Notes under the pieces: generated by a model
The model's input: the letters and a program-made list of their open reading frames with translations, nothing else
Databases searched by the model: none
What the model was told of the DNA's origin: nothing
Assembly (NCBI GenBank): GCA_963677935.2
Contig: CAXXEH010000003.1
Span: 2,108,001 to 2,172,000, forward strand
DNA from: JAAFHB01 sp963677935
Lineage (GTDB): Bacteria; Bacteroidota; Bacteroidia; Bacteroidales; Prolixibacteraceae
DNA: 64,000 bases
Reading direction: 5' to 3'
Shown: piece by piece, positions 15,533 through 25,125 of the stretch
Layout: every line of letters starts with the position of its first letter
How positions within the stretch are numbered: position 1 is the first letter of the stretch
Position numbers and translations under genes: made by a program

Positions 15533-16090
15533 GTGAGTGATTCGGAGGAATTAATATACTGGTATAACTTTATTGATGGTGATTTAAACGCTCTGTCAAT
15601 TCTTTTTTTGCATCATGCAAAAGGTATGGTTTCATATGGTATGAAGATATACCGGGATAATGAACTTGTTAAGGACTCAATACAGGAGGTATTCATCCAA
15701 TTAATTCAGAAACGTCATAAATTAAGACGCGACGAAAAGATTAAGGGATTGATTTACAAATTACTGCGCAATAAATTAATTGATGAGATTAAACTAATTA
15801 ACCGAAGCAAAAGAATTGACCACCTGATTTTCAATTCAAACCATAATTATGAAATAGATTCGGAACGTCAACGCATTGGTCTTGAGGAAGAAACTTTTAG
15901 AGATCAGATGATCAATTCAGCATTAAACTTACTAACTACCCATCAGAAAGAGGCGATGTTCTTAAAGTATTCTGATGGTTTAAGCTATGAAATGATATCC
16001 TTGGTAATGGGAATTAGTGTTGCATCTGCCCGAACACTGATTTACCGGTCACTGAAACAACTGAAATCACAACTTTCCGGAATAAATTAA
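15533..16090 (+). CDS. ECF-type RNA polymerase sigma factor of the PUL
   Basis: The 185-residue protein has sigma region 2 (about residues 20-90, with KDSIQEVFIQLIQKR) and region 4 (about 128-180, with LTTHQKEAMFLKYSDGLSYE and SVASARTLIYRSLKQL), and no region 1 or 3. It starts at GTG, because no in-frame ATG lies further upstream within the likely transcript. It is followed by a FecR-type anti-sigma factor and a SusC with an STN domain, forming the standard trans-envelope switch of Bacteroidota. Glycan binding by SusC releases this sigma factor to transcribe the PUL. The predicted targets are its own susC promoter and possibly downstream enzyme promoters. Confidence 0.93.
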   Translation: MSDSEELIYWYNFIDGDLNALSILFLHHAKGMVSYGMKIYRDNELVKDSIQEVFIQLIQKRHKLRRDEKIKGLIYKLLRNKLIDEIKLINRSKRIDHLIFNSNHNYEIDSERQRIGLEEETFRDQMINSALNLLTTHQKEAMFLKYSDGLSYEMISLVMGISVASARTLIYRSLKQLKSQLSGIN

Positions 16091-16258
16091 AAGCAAATAC
16101 ATAAGTTAATCTATTGTATTCCATGTGTATATAAAAATATATTTTTCGAGCATTAGCCTCAAATTGAATTTTCTAAAAAAAATGTAAAAAAATGTAATTT
16201 TTCTTGTCTATAAAACAAATCTTTTTCAGTAGTAAGTGAAATAATGTAATCAAAGAAT

Positions 16259-17449
16259 ATGGAATTTGAGTCCTTACTATCGAACGAAGAGTTTATCCAG
16301 ATGTTGGATAAGAATCCGCAAGAGTCGGATCGGCTAATCGAAGATTTGTGTCGGAAAGATCCTGATAACGAAGTGCATATTCGGTTTGCAGCACAAACCA
16401 TACGTCGCTATCGCGCTGATCAGATTAATGTTACTGGTGATGAAATTACAATGATGTGGAAAAATATTCTCCAAAAATCGAAAATGGAGAAACCAGTCCG
16501 TATATTTCGGGTGGGGACTGTTTGGCGGATTGCCGCAACAATTACTATTTTGTTATCTCTTTCCATCTATTATCACGAATACTCATTCAACAACTCAATC
16601 AGAAAATTAGCGGATGAAAAGGTTATTGTAAGTGATGCAGCCAGGATCATAAAATCGGATGGATCGGAATATCAGTTGAATTTAAACAATTCACATATAA
16701 AATACGACACCGATGGAAATGAAATAGTTATTGAAGAGAAAAACGATCAGACTAAAAAAGTTGCCAATCAGCCTGCAGAAAATAAAACTGTTTTGAATCA
16801 AATAGTTGTCCCTTATGGCAGAAGGTATAGCGTTACGTTGAGCGATGGAACGGTTGTACAGCTCAACTCAGGAAGCAAATTGGTTTTTCCTGCCAAATTT
16901 CCGGAATTAAAACGGGAAGTTTTTCTCAAAGGCGAGGGCTATTTTGCAGTGGCAAAAGATGCCGGAAAGCCTTTTATCGTTATGACAGATTTTATGAATG
17001 TGAAAGTTTTGGGAACTCATTTCAATATTTCAGCTTATGAAAACGAGCCATCTGCATCTACCGTATTGGTTGAAGGGAGTGTCGAAGTTTATACTAACAA
17101 TTTCATCAACAATCACCTTTGTAAAATCAAGCCAGGCGAAGGTTGTTTTTTTACCGGTACTACTTCAGAATTAAAGATTCAAAATGTTGATGTGAATGAA
17201 TTTGTAAGCTGGAAGGATGGATTTTATCAAATCAAAGATAAACCGTTAGGAAATATCACTAAAAAAGTTGAAAAGTATTATAACAAGGTAATCTTTTTTG
17301 AAGATAATGAATTGGCTCATCGTCTTATATCGGGAAAATTGGTTTTAGATGACAATTTTGAGAAAACCCTCGATTTTTTAGCCAGGACCACAAAATCACA
17401 ATTTACCTTGAGAGAAGATGGAATTTATGTTTTTATGAAAAAAAATTAA
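16259..17449 (+). CDS. FecR/DUF4974 anti-sigma factor
   Basis: The 396-residue protein has a cytoplasmic sigma-binding N-terminus (residues 1-87), one transmembrane helix near 88-105 (IAATITILLSLSIYY), a periplasmic FecR domain (about 185-275, with LNSGSKLVFPAKF and FLKGEGYFAVAKD) and a C-terminal DUF4974 domain (about 320-392, with KPLGNITKKVEKYYN). Proteins of this type hold an ECF sigma factor at the inner membrane and contact the STN domain of a SusC transporter. It follows the sigma gene after 168 bp and precedes susC by 137 bp, in line with a dedicated regulatory triad. Confidence 0.95.
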   Translation: MEFESLLSNEEFIQMLDKNPQESDRLIEDLCRKDPDNEVHIRFAAQTIRRYRADQINVTGDEITMMWKNILQKSKMEKPVRIFRVGTVWRIAATITILLSLSIYYHEYSFNNSIRKLADEKVIVSDAARIIKSDGSEYQLNLNNSHIKYDTDGNEIVIEEKNDQTKKVANQPAENKTVLNQIVVPYGRRYSVTLSDGTVVQLNSGSKLVFPAKFPELKREVFLKGEGYFAVAKDAGKPFIVMTDFMNVKVLGTHFNISAYENEPSASTVLVEGSVEVYTNNFINNHLCKIKPGEGCFFTGTTSELKIQNVDVNEFVSWKDGFYQIKDKPLGNITKKVEKYYNKVIFFEDNELAHRLISGKLVLDDNFEKTLDFLARTTKSQFTLREDGIYVFMKKN

Positions 17450-17506
17450 GCAGTATTAACCAATTAAATATCAATGCCTATGGCCAAAACGAAAAATCAA
17501 AGAAAA

Positions 17507-17536
17507 TGCCGGTGAATGCTGTAACATGCACCGGCA
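17507..17536 (+). promoter_or_regulatory. Hairpin in the susC leader
   Basis: The 8-bp arms tgccggtg (17507-17514) and caccggca (17529-17536) are exact complements around a 14-base loop, 50 bases upstream of the SusC start. It is not followed by a T-run. It could be a leader element or an attenuator that lowers readthrough from the sigma/anti-sigma genes. Its role is not known. Confidence 0.4.
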
Positions 17537-17586
17537 GGAAGTTTAAAAATGATTAAAGTGTAACTATTTTAAACCAATACAAAAGT

Positions 17587-20500
17587 ATGAAAAATAAACT
17601 TAAATTGTTATGTGGCAATAATTATCGCTACAGAAATTTATTACTTGCTATGAAGCTAACTATTCTGGCCTTCTTTCTGGGGTTGATGGGGTTAAGTGCT
17701 TCAACCTATTCTCAGAAAACAAAGCTGTCCCTTGATTTGGAAAATGTATCGATCTCGGAGGTTCTTAAAGCAATAGAATCTCAGAGTGAATTTGTTTTCA
17801 TTTACGAAAATGATGCCTTGAAATTTGATAAGAAAGTTTCAATAAACGTAAATGAGAGCAGTGTCGATAAAATATTGGCACAAGTACTTGAGAATACAGG
17901 CACAAGCTTTGAAATAGTTGAAAAGCAAATTGTTATAACCAAAAATACTCCTGTAACTGAATTACAAACCCTAACCCCAAAATTTGAAAACGAATCGCAG
18001 CAACCGCAAAAGAAACAGATCTCCGGTTCTGTAACAGATAAAAATGGGGCCTCCTTGCCAGGAGTAAGTATTGTTGTCAAAGGGACAACGATTGGAATTA
18101 TTTCTGATGAGGGAGGAAGATTTACCCTTTCAGTACCCATTGATGCAAATACATTGGTGTTTTCGTTTGTGGGGATGAAAACCCAGGAAGTGAAAATCGT
18201 CGGTAAAACTTCGATCAATATTGTGCTTGATGAAGAAATAGCTGAGATTGAGGAAGTTGTTGCTGTTGGTTATGGTACTCAAAAGAAAATAAATTTAACG
18301 GGTGCTGTTGCTTCAGTTGTTTCCAAAACACTAACCACCAGGGCTTCAACCAATTCAAGCGATTTACTCCAGGGACGTCTCCCGGGATTGGAGATTATCC
18401 AGCCAACAGGGCAGCCAGGAAGAGATGATGCAGTTATGAAGATTAGAGGTCTGGGATCTTTTGGCGCCGGCTCAAATCCTCTGGTTTTGGTGGATGGAGT
18501 GATCGGTTCAATTTCGAATCTTTCACCTAACGATATTGAAAGTGTTACTGTACTGAAGGATGCCGCATCCGCTTCGATTTATGGTGCAAGGGCCGCCAAC
18601 GGAGTAATTTTGGTGATCACCAAAGGAGCAAAAAAAGGGGCATCTTTTGAATATCAGTTAGACATGAGTACCCACAGTGCAACCAGGCTACCTAAGATGG
18701 TTACCAATTCTGCCGATTACATGGAATTTTACAATAGTGCAAGAGTTCGTGCTCAGCAGTCTCCATTGTACACCCAGACAGAAATTGATTCATACAGAAA
18801 TGCTACTGACAGGGAGCAATTCCCGAATTTTGACTGGATGGATTATTACTTTAATCCGGCTCATGTTGTTAATCATTACTTTGCATTTTCGAATGTTACG
18901 GATAAAAGCACCTTCAAAGCCTCATTTAACTATCTTGATGAGCCAGGGATACTCCCCCTGATTAATATGAAAAAATACAACTTTCAACTTAACGCGACTA
19001 ACCAATTATCCAAAAAAATCAAGGTTGGAACAGTTGTGAATGCCTACTATAAAAACATTAAGGAGCCTCCGGGATGGGATTTAACAGGTGCACTGGCTGT
19101 CTATCAGGCAGGACCTAACTATAAACCGACTTTGCCTGATGGCAGTGGCAGATTTACAGCCTGGGCCTATCCCAAAGAAGGACATAATGCTACATCACCC
19201 GCTCTTTTTACAGGTGACAACGGATCAAGACAAACACAGAATTATGGAGTGAATGGTCAGATGTATGTGGATATTAATTTATTTAAAGGATTGGTATGGA
19301 CCACAAAAGCTGCTGTAAATTTTGGTGTCGATAAAATTAAAGACCATATTGCTCAAACACATGAACATTATTACTACCATAAACTGCCTGGGGAGACCGA
19401 TTATAGTTTAGCTCCAGTTACCAGTCCCAGTTCAAACAGCGGAGTAACAGATCAGTATCAGATATCTGTTTTGCCCTCACTCTCTTCTGTTGCAAATTAT
19501 GAAACCAAAATTAATGGGAGTCATAATTTAAGAGCGATGGTCGGTTTTGAGCAACAAGCGTATAAATACCAGTATTTAATGGGCAAACGCCCGTCGTTTC
19601 CTACAGCCGCCCTAAATGAGCTGAATGCCGGATCTTCTGTTGGGATCACGAACGGCGGATCGGCTAACGAATGGGCCCTTCGCGGATTCTTTGGCCGTGT
19701 TGGGTACGACTTTAATGGTAAGTATTTAATTGAAGCGAATGCGCGTTACGATGGTACCTCCCGTGTGGCAGAAGCCAACAGATGGGGATTTTTCCCTTCT
19801 GTATCTGCCGGATGGAGGATTTCGGAAGAAAGTTTCCTGAAAAACAAGGTGACCTGGCTCGATAATTTGAAATTACGCGGCTCTTATGGTGTTCTGGGAA
19901 ACCAGGAGATCGGGAACTACCCTTATCAGGATATTTTATCACTTAATTCATATGGGTATGCAGCCGGATTATCCCAATCGGTGGAATACAGACGTTTGAC
20001 GGATAAAAATCTAAAATGGGAATCAACAAAAATTCTTGATTTCGGTTTGGATATGGATATGAAAAATGGTTTGTTCGGGTTTACTGTTGACTGGTTCAAT
20101 AAATACACCTATGATATCCTAACATCATTGCCGGTTCCTGCAAGCCTTGGTATCAGTGGACCTGTAACCAATGATGGAGAGTTGCAAAACAGGGGATATG
20201 AGATTGAACTGCGTCACAGAAATCAAATAGGCGAATTTACTTATGATGTTAATTTCATGTTATCAGCCTATAAAAATGAACTTAAGAAAATTGCAGTTCC
20301 GTCGAAAGGGGTAAAAGAGGTAGGGTTACCCTATAATAGTATTTACCTGTATGTATTTAATGGCGTTTTTGATGACCAGGCCGATATTAATAATTCACCT
20401 ACGCAGGTATTGAAAACACCTCAGCCAGGCGATGTAAAGGCTAAAGATATAACCGGCGACGGTAAAGTCGATGCCAACGACCGTGTCTCATTTAGCCCTT

Positions 20501-20988
20501 ATCCCGACTTCACCTACTCATTTGGATTTAATGTCGGCTGGAAAGGATTTAACCTCTCTGCATTCTTCCAGGGGGTACAAAATGTTCGGACTTTGGTTTA
20601 TGGTTGGGGAATTGATCCATTCGTACAAATGGACCCGCCTCAAACTAAATATTATGACAGCTGGAGTCCTTCAAATCCTAAAAGCGACATTCCCGCAGTA
20701 TGGCTTGGTTCCGGCGGAACAGCCGGGAATAATGGTTATTTAACGACCTATCACCTTCCCGATGCTTCCTATTTACGGTTAAAGAACCTGAACATCTCTT
20801 ATACCTTGCCTAAACGGATTACAGATAAGATAAGTTCAAAGGAATTGACTGTATATGTTTCAGGTGATAATCTATTAACATTCACAAAGTTCCCGGGCAT
20901 TGACCCTGAATTACCTTCTCAAAGTACCCGAGGATCAGCATATCCTCAGGTTACTATCTTGAACTTAGGACTGAAAGTTAAATTTTAG
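17587..20988 (+). CDS. SusC-like TonB-dependent outer-membrane glycan transporter with STN domain
   Basis: The 1133-residue protein imports oligosaccharides across the outer membrane with TonB energy. In order it has a signal peptide (hydrophobic core near 22-40), an STN signalling domain (about 50-115, with LENVSISEVLKAIESQSEFV), a carboxypeptidase-regulatory-like domain (about 147-225, with GASLPGVSIVVKGTTIG), a TonB-dependent plug (about 235-345, with EEVVAVGYGTQKK and ASIYGARAANGVILVITKGA) and a 22-strand barrel ending in LGLKVKF. The STN domain means it also signals to the FecR/ECF pair just upstream. SusD follows with no gap. Only this one SusC serves more than 40 kb of enzyme genes in the window. 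Confidence 0.97.
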   Translation: MKNKLKLLCGNNYRYRNLLLAMKLTILAFFLGLMGLSASTYSQKTKLSLDLENVSISEVLKAIESQSEFVFIYENDALKFDKKVSINVNESSVDKILAQVLENTGTSFEIVEKQIVITKNTPVTELQTLTPKFENESQQPQKKQISGSVTDKNGASLPGVSIVVKGTTIGIISDEGGRFTLSVPIDANTLVFSFVGMKTQEVKIVGKTSINIVLDEEIAEIEEVVAVGYGTQKKINLTGAVASVVSKTLTTRASTNSSDLLQGRLPGLEIIQPTGQPGRDDAVMKIRGLGSFGAGSNPLVLVDGVIGSISNLSPNDIESVTVLKDAASASIYGARAANGVILVITKGAKKGASFEYQLDMSTHSATRLPKMVTNSADYMEFYNSARVRAQQSPLYTQTEIDSYRNATDREQFPNFDWMDYYFNPAHVVNHYFAFSNVTDKSTFKASFNYLDEPGILPLINMKKYNFQLNATNQLSKKIKVGTVVNAYYKNIKEPPGWDLTGALAVYQAGPNYKPTLPDGSGRFTAWAYPKEGHNATSPALFTGDNGSRQTQNYGVNGQMYVDINLFKGLVWTTKAAVNFGVDKIKDHIAQTHEHYYYHKLPGETDYSLAPVTSPSSNSGVTDQYQISVLPSLSSVANYETKINGSHNLRAMVGFEQQAYKYQYLMGKRPSFPTAALNELNAGSSVGITNGGSANEWALRGFFGRVGYDFNGKYLIEANARYDGTSRVAEANRWGFFPSVSAGWRISEESFLKNKVTWLDNLKLRGSYGVLGNQEIGNYPYQDILSLNSYGYAAGLSQSVEYRRLTDKNLKWESTKILDFGLDMDMKNGLFGFTVDWFNKYTYDILTSLPVPASLGISGPVTNDGELQNRGYEIELRHRNQIGEFTYDVNFMLSAYKNELKKIAVPSKGVKEVGLPYNSIYLYVFNGVFDDQADINNSPTQVLKTPQPGDVKAKDITGDGKVDANDRVSFSPYPDFTYSFGFNVGWKGFNLSAFFQGVQNVRTLVYGWGIDPFVQMDPPQTKYYDSWSPSNPKSDIPAVWLGSGGTAGNNGYLTTYHLPDASYLRLKNLNISYTLPKRITDKISSKELTVYVSGDNLLTFTKFPGIDPELPSQSTRGSAYPQVTILNLGLKVKF

Positions 20989-22572
20989 ATGAAAAAAATT
21001 ACGACTATGAAAATGAAAAATATATTATCATATACAGGAGCCGTTATCCTATTGCTGGCAACTTCGTCTTGCAATAAGAGTTATCTGGATAAAAATCCCC
21101 TGGATTCTATCTCAAATCCTACTTTTTGGACAAATAAAGAGGATGTAGCCATGGCCCTTGCAGGATGTTATTCAAGAATGTATGGAACAATGATGGATTA
21201 TCAGAGAGGCTATATTGATGCACTGGGTGAGGATACTTATAATTATTGGGGTTTTGAAAATACCGAGCAAATGGTATTGGGCGTGATCAGCTCAACATCT
21301 GGAGGTATGCCTGCAGATGTATGGAATGGTTCTTATAAAGCGATTGCACAATGCAACTTTTTTCTTGATAATGTTGATAAAGCAAAAACTGTGGATGCTA
21401 AAATAATATCTACAGCAAAAGCGGAAGCAAAATTCATAAGGGCATTGTACTATTTTGATTTGGTTTCCGGATTTGGAGATGTTCCGTTGTATAAAAAGTC
21501 ACCGGCATCCGAGGCGGAGTACAAGGTAGCGAGAAGTCCAAAGGCAGATGTATTGGCATTTATCTATGAAGACCTCGATTATGCGATTGCCAATTTACCT
21601 GATGTTGGTTATTATACAGGTCACGCAGTAAAGGGGAGCGCAAAAGGGATAAAGGCCAGAGTGCTTATCTACGAGGAAAAATGGGCAGCAACCGCAGCGC
21701 TGTGTCAGGAAATTATGACTTCCGGAAAATTCAGCATTTACTACGATTATGAAGGGATGTTTCTTAAAAGAGGGCAGCCGAATAACCCTGAAATTATGTT
21801 TGCATGTGAGTATAAGGGACCGGAGAAATATCACAGTGTATATGGGATGAATATTGAATATGCAAAACACATTTTTCTGACACCCTATTTGAGAGATGCT
21901 TACGATTGTATAGATGGATTGCCCATTACTGAATCACCTTTGTATGATGGCAGCGGAATAGCAGCTTCGATGATACCTGATGAGACTGTCCCATGGAAAT
22001 TTCGTAATAATCGCGATCCCCGCTTTAGATACATCATTAGAGGTCCGAATACGAACTGGGCAGGGCATTATGAAACCGGATTTTATGATGTCACAGGTGT
22101 TCAGAACCGAAAATATATTGATACTACCATTCAGGGTAATTACACTTTCAATTACCTGAATGACTGGAACTGTGTACTTCTCCGTTATGCTGATGTATTA
22201 TTAATGTATGCAGAAGCACAGAATGAAGCTGCCGGTCCAAGCGCGAGCGTTTACAATGCCATTGATCAGGTTCATACCCGGCCAACGATCTATCCAAACA
22301 GGCCTGCAATGCCCCCTATGGATCGTACAAGGTATAATACGAAAGATAAAGTCAGGGCATATATTCAGAAAGAGAGGCTACTCGAATTTCCAATGGAGGG
22401 GTTAAGGCCAAATGATCTGAAAAGGTGGAAGATTGCACATATAATATTACCTACTTTGAAAAACCCCGGAGGCGTCTCATATGTATTCCAAATGAAACAC
22501 TATTTGTGGCCAATTCAACAAAGTGAGATGGACGCTAATCCAAAGCTTGTACAAACTACTGGTTATAATTAA
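20989..22572 (+). CDS. SusD-like starch/glycan-binding outer-membrane lipoprotein
   Basis: The 527-residue lipoprotein caps the SusC barrel and binds glycan at the cell surface. The signal peptide ends in LLATSSC, and the mature chain begins CNKSYLDKNPLDSISNPTFW, typical for the RagB/SusD family. TPR-like helices (for example KIISTAKAEAKFIRALYYFD) and the late motifs VLLRYADVLLMYAEAQNEA and KERLLEFPMEGLRPNDLKRW are intact, and the protein ends with the usual WPIQQSEMDANPKL. The start codon immediately follows the SusC stop (TAG ATG), so the genes are translationally coupled. A strong terminator lies 35 bases after the stop. Confidence 0.96.
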   Translation: MKKITTMKMKNILSYTGAVILLLATSSCNKSYLDKNPLDSISNPTFWTNKEDVAMALAGCYSRMYGTMMDYQRGYIDALGEDTYNYWGFENTEQMVLGVISSTSGGMPADVWNGSYKAIAQCNFFLDNVDKAKTVDAKIISTAKAEAKFIRALYYFDLVSGFGDVPLYKKSPASEAEYKVARSPKADVLAFIYEDLDYAIANLPDVGYYTGHAVKGSAKGIKARVLIYEEKWAATAALCQEIMTSGKFSIYYDYEGMFLKRGQPNNPEIMFACEYKGPEKYHSVYGMNIEYAKHIFLTPYLRDAYDCIDGLPITESPLYDGSGIAASMIPDETVPWKFRNNRDPRFRYIIRGPNTNWAGHYETGFYDVTGVQNRKYIDTTIQGNYTFNYLNDWNCVLLRYADVLLMYAEAQNEAAGPSASVYNAIDQVHTRPTIYPNRPAMPPMDRTRYNTKDKVRAYIQKERLLEFPMEGLRPNDLKRWKIAHIILPTLKNPGGVSYVFQMKHYLWPIQQSEMDANPKLVQTTGYN

Positions 22573-22605
22573 GTATGATTAACGCTGGTTAATGTTTACC
22601 TTTAA

Positions 22606-22662
22606 AATGCCTATGTAACTCATCACAATCTCTGTTTGGGAGTTACATAGGTATTTTTTTTT
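22606..22662 (+). terminator. Intrinsic terminator after susD
   Basis: Arms ctatgtaactc (22611-22621) and gagttacatag (22640-22650) are exact complements, extended by flanking c-g, g-t and t-a pairs, and are followed by a run of nine T starting at 22654. It should separate the susCD transcript from the enzyme genes, so those probably have their own promoter or rely on readthrough. Confidence 0.9.
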
Positions 22663-22687
22663 CAAACCCCTTTTGTAATATTTTAAG

Positions 22688-23659
22688 ATGATCAATCAGA
22701 AAATACTGGCATTGATATGGCTGACTTCTCTTTTTACAGGTTGCAAGGCCGACGTTCCGGTGCAGGAGATTGTGAAGCCAAAACTTCTTAAATTGCCATT
22801 TGCCTTCTCAAGGGGAATCAGAGAACCAATGGAAAATACTCCGGTTCTTTTTAATTCACGACTTCTGCTGGTGGCAAACTTCAGACCTTCAGGAGGTGAT
22901 ACAATAAAGGAAAAAGATTCCTACTTATACATCGATGATCTGCAAACAGGAACTGAAATTATCCGTTTTGGGACAGCGCATTCGTTTGTAAGCGCCTATG
23001 TTAATGAACCTGAATTGAATGTTTTTGCACTTGATTTTTCTCAAACGGGAAAAGTATGGAGTTCAAATGGGATCAATCGTTTTGTTACCACTGATTTAAA
23101 AAACTGGAGAACAGAAAAGATACTACTCCCTGAAGCGAATGAGTACCTGTTCAATAATTCGGTATGCCGGGATGATAAAGGATTTGTGATGGCTTACGAA
23201 TCGAATAAGCCTATCGCGTTTTGTTTTAAGTTTGCCCGGTCAAACGACCTGTCCAAATGGGATAAAATTCCAGGACTGGCTTTTACTGGCGTGAATAACG
23301 AATATTCAGCCTGTCCATGCGTCCGATATTTTAAGCCATATTATTATGTCATCTATCTGCACAACAAGATGGCTGGTCATAACGGGTATGTTTCGTTTTT
23401 GGCAAGATCTAAGAATTTATCAGAATGGGAATTGACTCCGTTTAATCCTATACTGGAAGCATCAGAAGGGGAAGGAATAAATAACTCCGACGTTGATATT
23501 ATTGAATATGGAGGGAAAACCTATCTTTATTATGCTACCGGGGATCAGGCAACATGGGCCACTATTCGAGTAGCCATGTATGATGGTTCAATGCAAAAAT
23601 TTTACGAGAACCATTTTCCGGGAGGTCTCAATTTCGAGAAGATTTCTGCCCAACATTAA
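22688..23659 (+). CDS. Five-bladed beta-propeller glycoside hydrolase-like lipoprotein (paralog 1)
   Basis: The 323-residue lipoprotein (lipobox LFTGC, Cys19) has the repeated strand pattern and aromatic/acidic motifs of the GH43/GH32/GH117-type propeller fold: MENTPVLFNSRLLLVANFRP, GINRFVTTDLKNW, NNSVCRDDKGFVMAYESNKP, LARSKNLSEWELTPFNPILE and NNSDVDIIEYGGKTYLYYAT. It is one of three close paralogs (also at 29450 and 39061), so it is an expanded family in this locus. I cannot assign it to a defined CAZy family. An exo-acting glycosidase on terminal sugars is a reasonable guess. It is the first gene after the susD terminator and is followed 27 bp later by a GH29 fucosidase gene. Confidence 0.7.
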   Translation: MINQKILALIWLTSLFTGCKADVPVQEIVKPKLLKLPFAFSRGIREPMENTPVLFNSRLLLVANFRPSGGDTIKEKDSYLYIDDLQTGTEIIRFGTAHSFVSAYVNEPELNVFALDFSQTGKVWSSNGINRFVTTDLKNWRTEKILLPEANEYLFNNSVCRDDKGFVMAYESNKPIAFCFKFARSNDLSKWDKIPGLAFTGVNNEYSACPCVRYFKPYYYVIYLHNKMAGHNGYVSFLARSKNLSEWELTPFNPILEASEGEGINNSDVDIIEYGGKTYLYYATGDQATWATIRVAMYDGSMQKFYENHFPGGLNFEKISAQH

Positions 23660-23686
23660 CACAATTAAGTAAGTTAATTATAATTT

Positions 23687-25048
23687 ATGCGAATGAAAAC
23701 CCTTAGAAAGCTGAGTTTTCTTGTGTTATTGTTAACACTCATCCTTACTTGTAAAAATAAGGATGTTAAAGAATCCGACCGGATGGAGTGGTGGCGCAAT
23801 GCCCGTTTCGGTCTTTTCCTCCACTGGGGTTTGTACTCTGTTCCTGCAGGAGAGTGGAACGGAAAAACCAATCATGAAGTATGGATCAGGGAATCGGCAC
23901 AGATTCCTTTGAAAAAATACGATGAATTTGCTACACATTTCAACCCGGTGAAATTCAATGCCGACGGATGGGTAAAGATGGCCAAAGATGCAGGTATGAA
24001 ATATATTGTCATCACCTCGAAGCATCATGATGGTTTCTGTATGTTTGATTCAAATGAAACAAATTTCGATATTTCCTCAACCCCTTTCAGGAGGGATATA
24101 CTGAAAGAGATGTCAGAAGCTTGTGCAAAGCAAGGAATCGCACTTTGTTTTTATTACTCCATAATGGATTGGCACCATCCCGATTATTTGCCTCGCAGGA
24201 AATGGGAAACAGACAGGCCAACCAAAGAGGCCAATTTTGAAAGATATGTCACTTATATGAAAAACCAGCTAACCGAATTGCTGACTAATTACGATAAAAT
24301 TGGTGTCTTATGGTTCGATGGCGAATGGGAAAGCACATGGAACCATCAGCATGGAAAAGACTTATATGAGTATCTAAGGAAGATTCGACCAGATTTGATT
24401 ATCAATAACAGAGTTGACAAAGGGCGCAGGGATAATGCAGGGATGACTGCAGACAGTAGTTTTTGCGGTGATTTCGGTACCCCTGAACAGGAAATTCCTC
24501 CCAAAGGGCTTCCTGGAATCGACTGGGAAAGTTGCATGACTATGAATGACACCTGGGGCTACAATAAAAATAATCAGAACTGGAAATCGTCAGAAAATTT
24601 GATTCGTAAATTGATTGATATCGCTTCGAAAGGCGGAAATTTCCTGCTGAATATTGGACCAACTTCCGAAGGCCTTTTTCCTGATTCCAGCATGAACAGG
24701 TTGAAAGAGATCGGAGCATGGATGAAAGAAAACGGAGAGGCCATTTATAAAACACAGGCCAGCCCTTTTCAAAAGCTGGAATGGGGAAGGTGCACTCAAA
24801 GAGTAAACTGTGATGAAACGATTCTTTATCTCCACATTTTTGACTGGCCTAAAAATGGGAAATTAATTGTTCCCGGACTTACCAATAATATAGTGAGTAG
24901 CTACGCTTTAAAAGATCTGACAAAGGAAAAACTTCCTGCTGAAAAATCCGGAAACGCTACTTCGGTTGATATAAGCGGTGTTACGCAGTCGAAATATGCG
25001 ACCGTTGTGGTGGTTGAAATAGCGGGAAATCCAATCGTGGTTGAATAG
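23687..25048 (+). CDS. GH29 alpha-L-fucosidase lipoprotein
   Basis: The 453-residue lipoprotein (lipobox LILTC, Cys22) is a complete retaining alpha-L-fucosidase. The fucose-binding motifs RFGLFLHWGLYSVPAGEW (residues 40-57) and TSKHHDGFCMF (110-120) are present, as is the nucleophile Asp211 in VLWFDGEWE. NIGPTSEGLFPDSS closes the TIM barrel, and a short beta-domain follows. Among the four GH29-like proteins here it is the one with fully canonical HWG and KHHDGF motifs, so it is the most likely true fucosidase. It is surface or periplasm-exposed through its lipid anchor and should release terminal fucose from oligosaccharides. Confidence 0.95.
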   Translation: MRMKTLRKLSFLVLLLTLILTCKNKDVKESDRMEWWRNARFGLFLHWGLYSVPAGEWNGKTNHEVWIRESAQIPLKKYDEFATHFNPVKFNADGWVKMAKDAGMKYIVITSKHHDGFCMFDSNETNFDISSTPFRRDILKEMSEACAKQGIALCFYYSIMDWHHPDYLPRRKWETDRPTKEANFERYVTYMKNQLTELLTNYDKIGVLWFDGEWESTWNHQHGKDLYEYLRKIRPDLIINNRVDKGRRDNAGMTADSSFCGDFGTPEQEIPPKGLPGIDWESCMTMNDTWGYNKNNQNWKSSENLIRKLIDIASKGGNFLLNIGPTSEGLFPDSSMNRLKEIGAWMKENGEAIYKTQASPFQKLEWGRCTQRVNCDETILYLHIFDWPKNGKLIVPGLTNNIVSSYALKDLTKEKLPAEKSGNATSVDISGVTQSKYATVVVVEIAGNPIVVE

Positions 25049-25125
25049 GCCGGGGCTTTGTCTGTTTCCGGCAATTACAATGTCGTTTTTAAAATCTTTT
25101 ACAATGTTGATATTATTTGAAAAAA

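Noticed and set aside
22688..23659. Specific assignment of the propeller paralogs to GH43 or GH117
   Set aside because: Only the fold-level pattern is visible; the defining catalytic residues of those families could not be placed with confidence.
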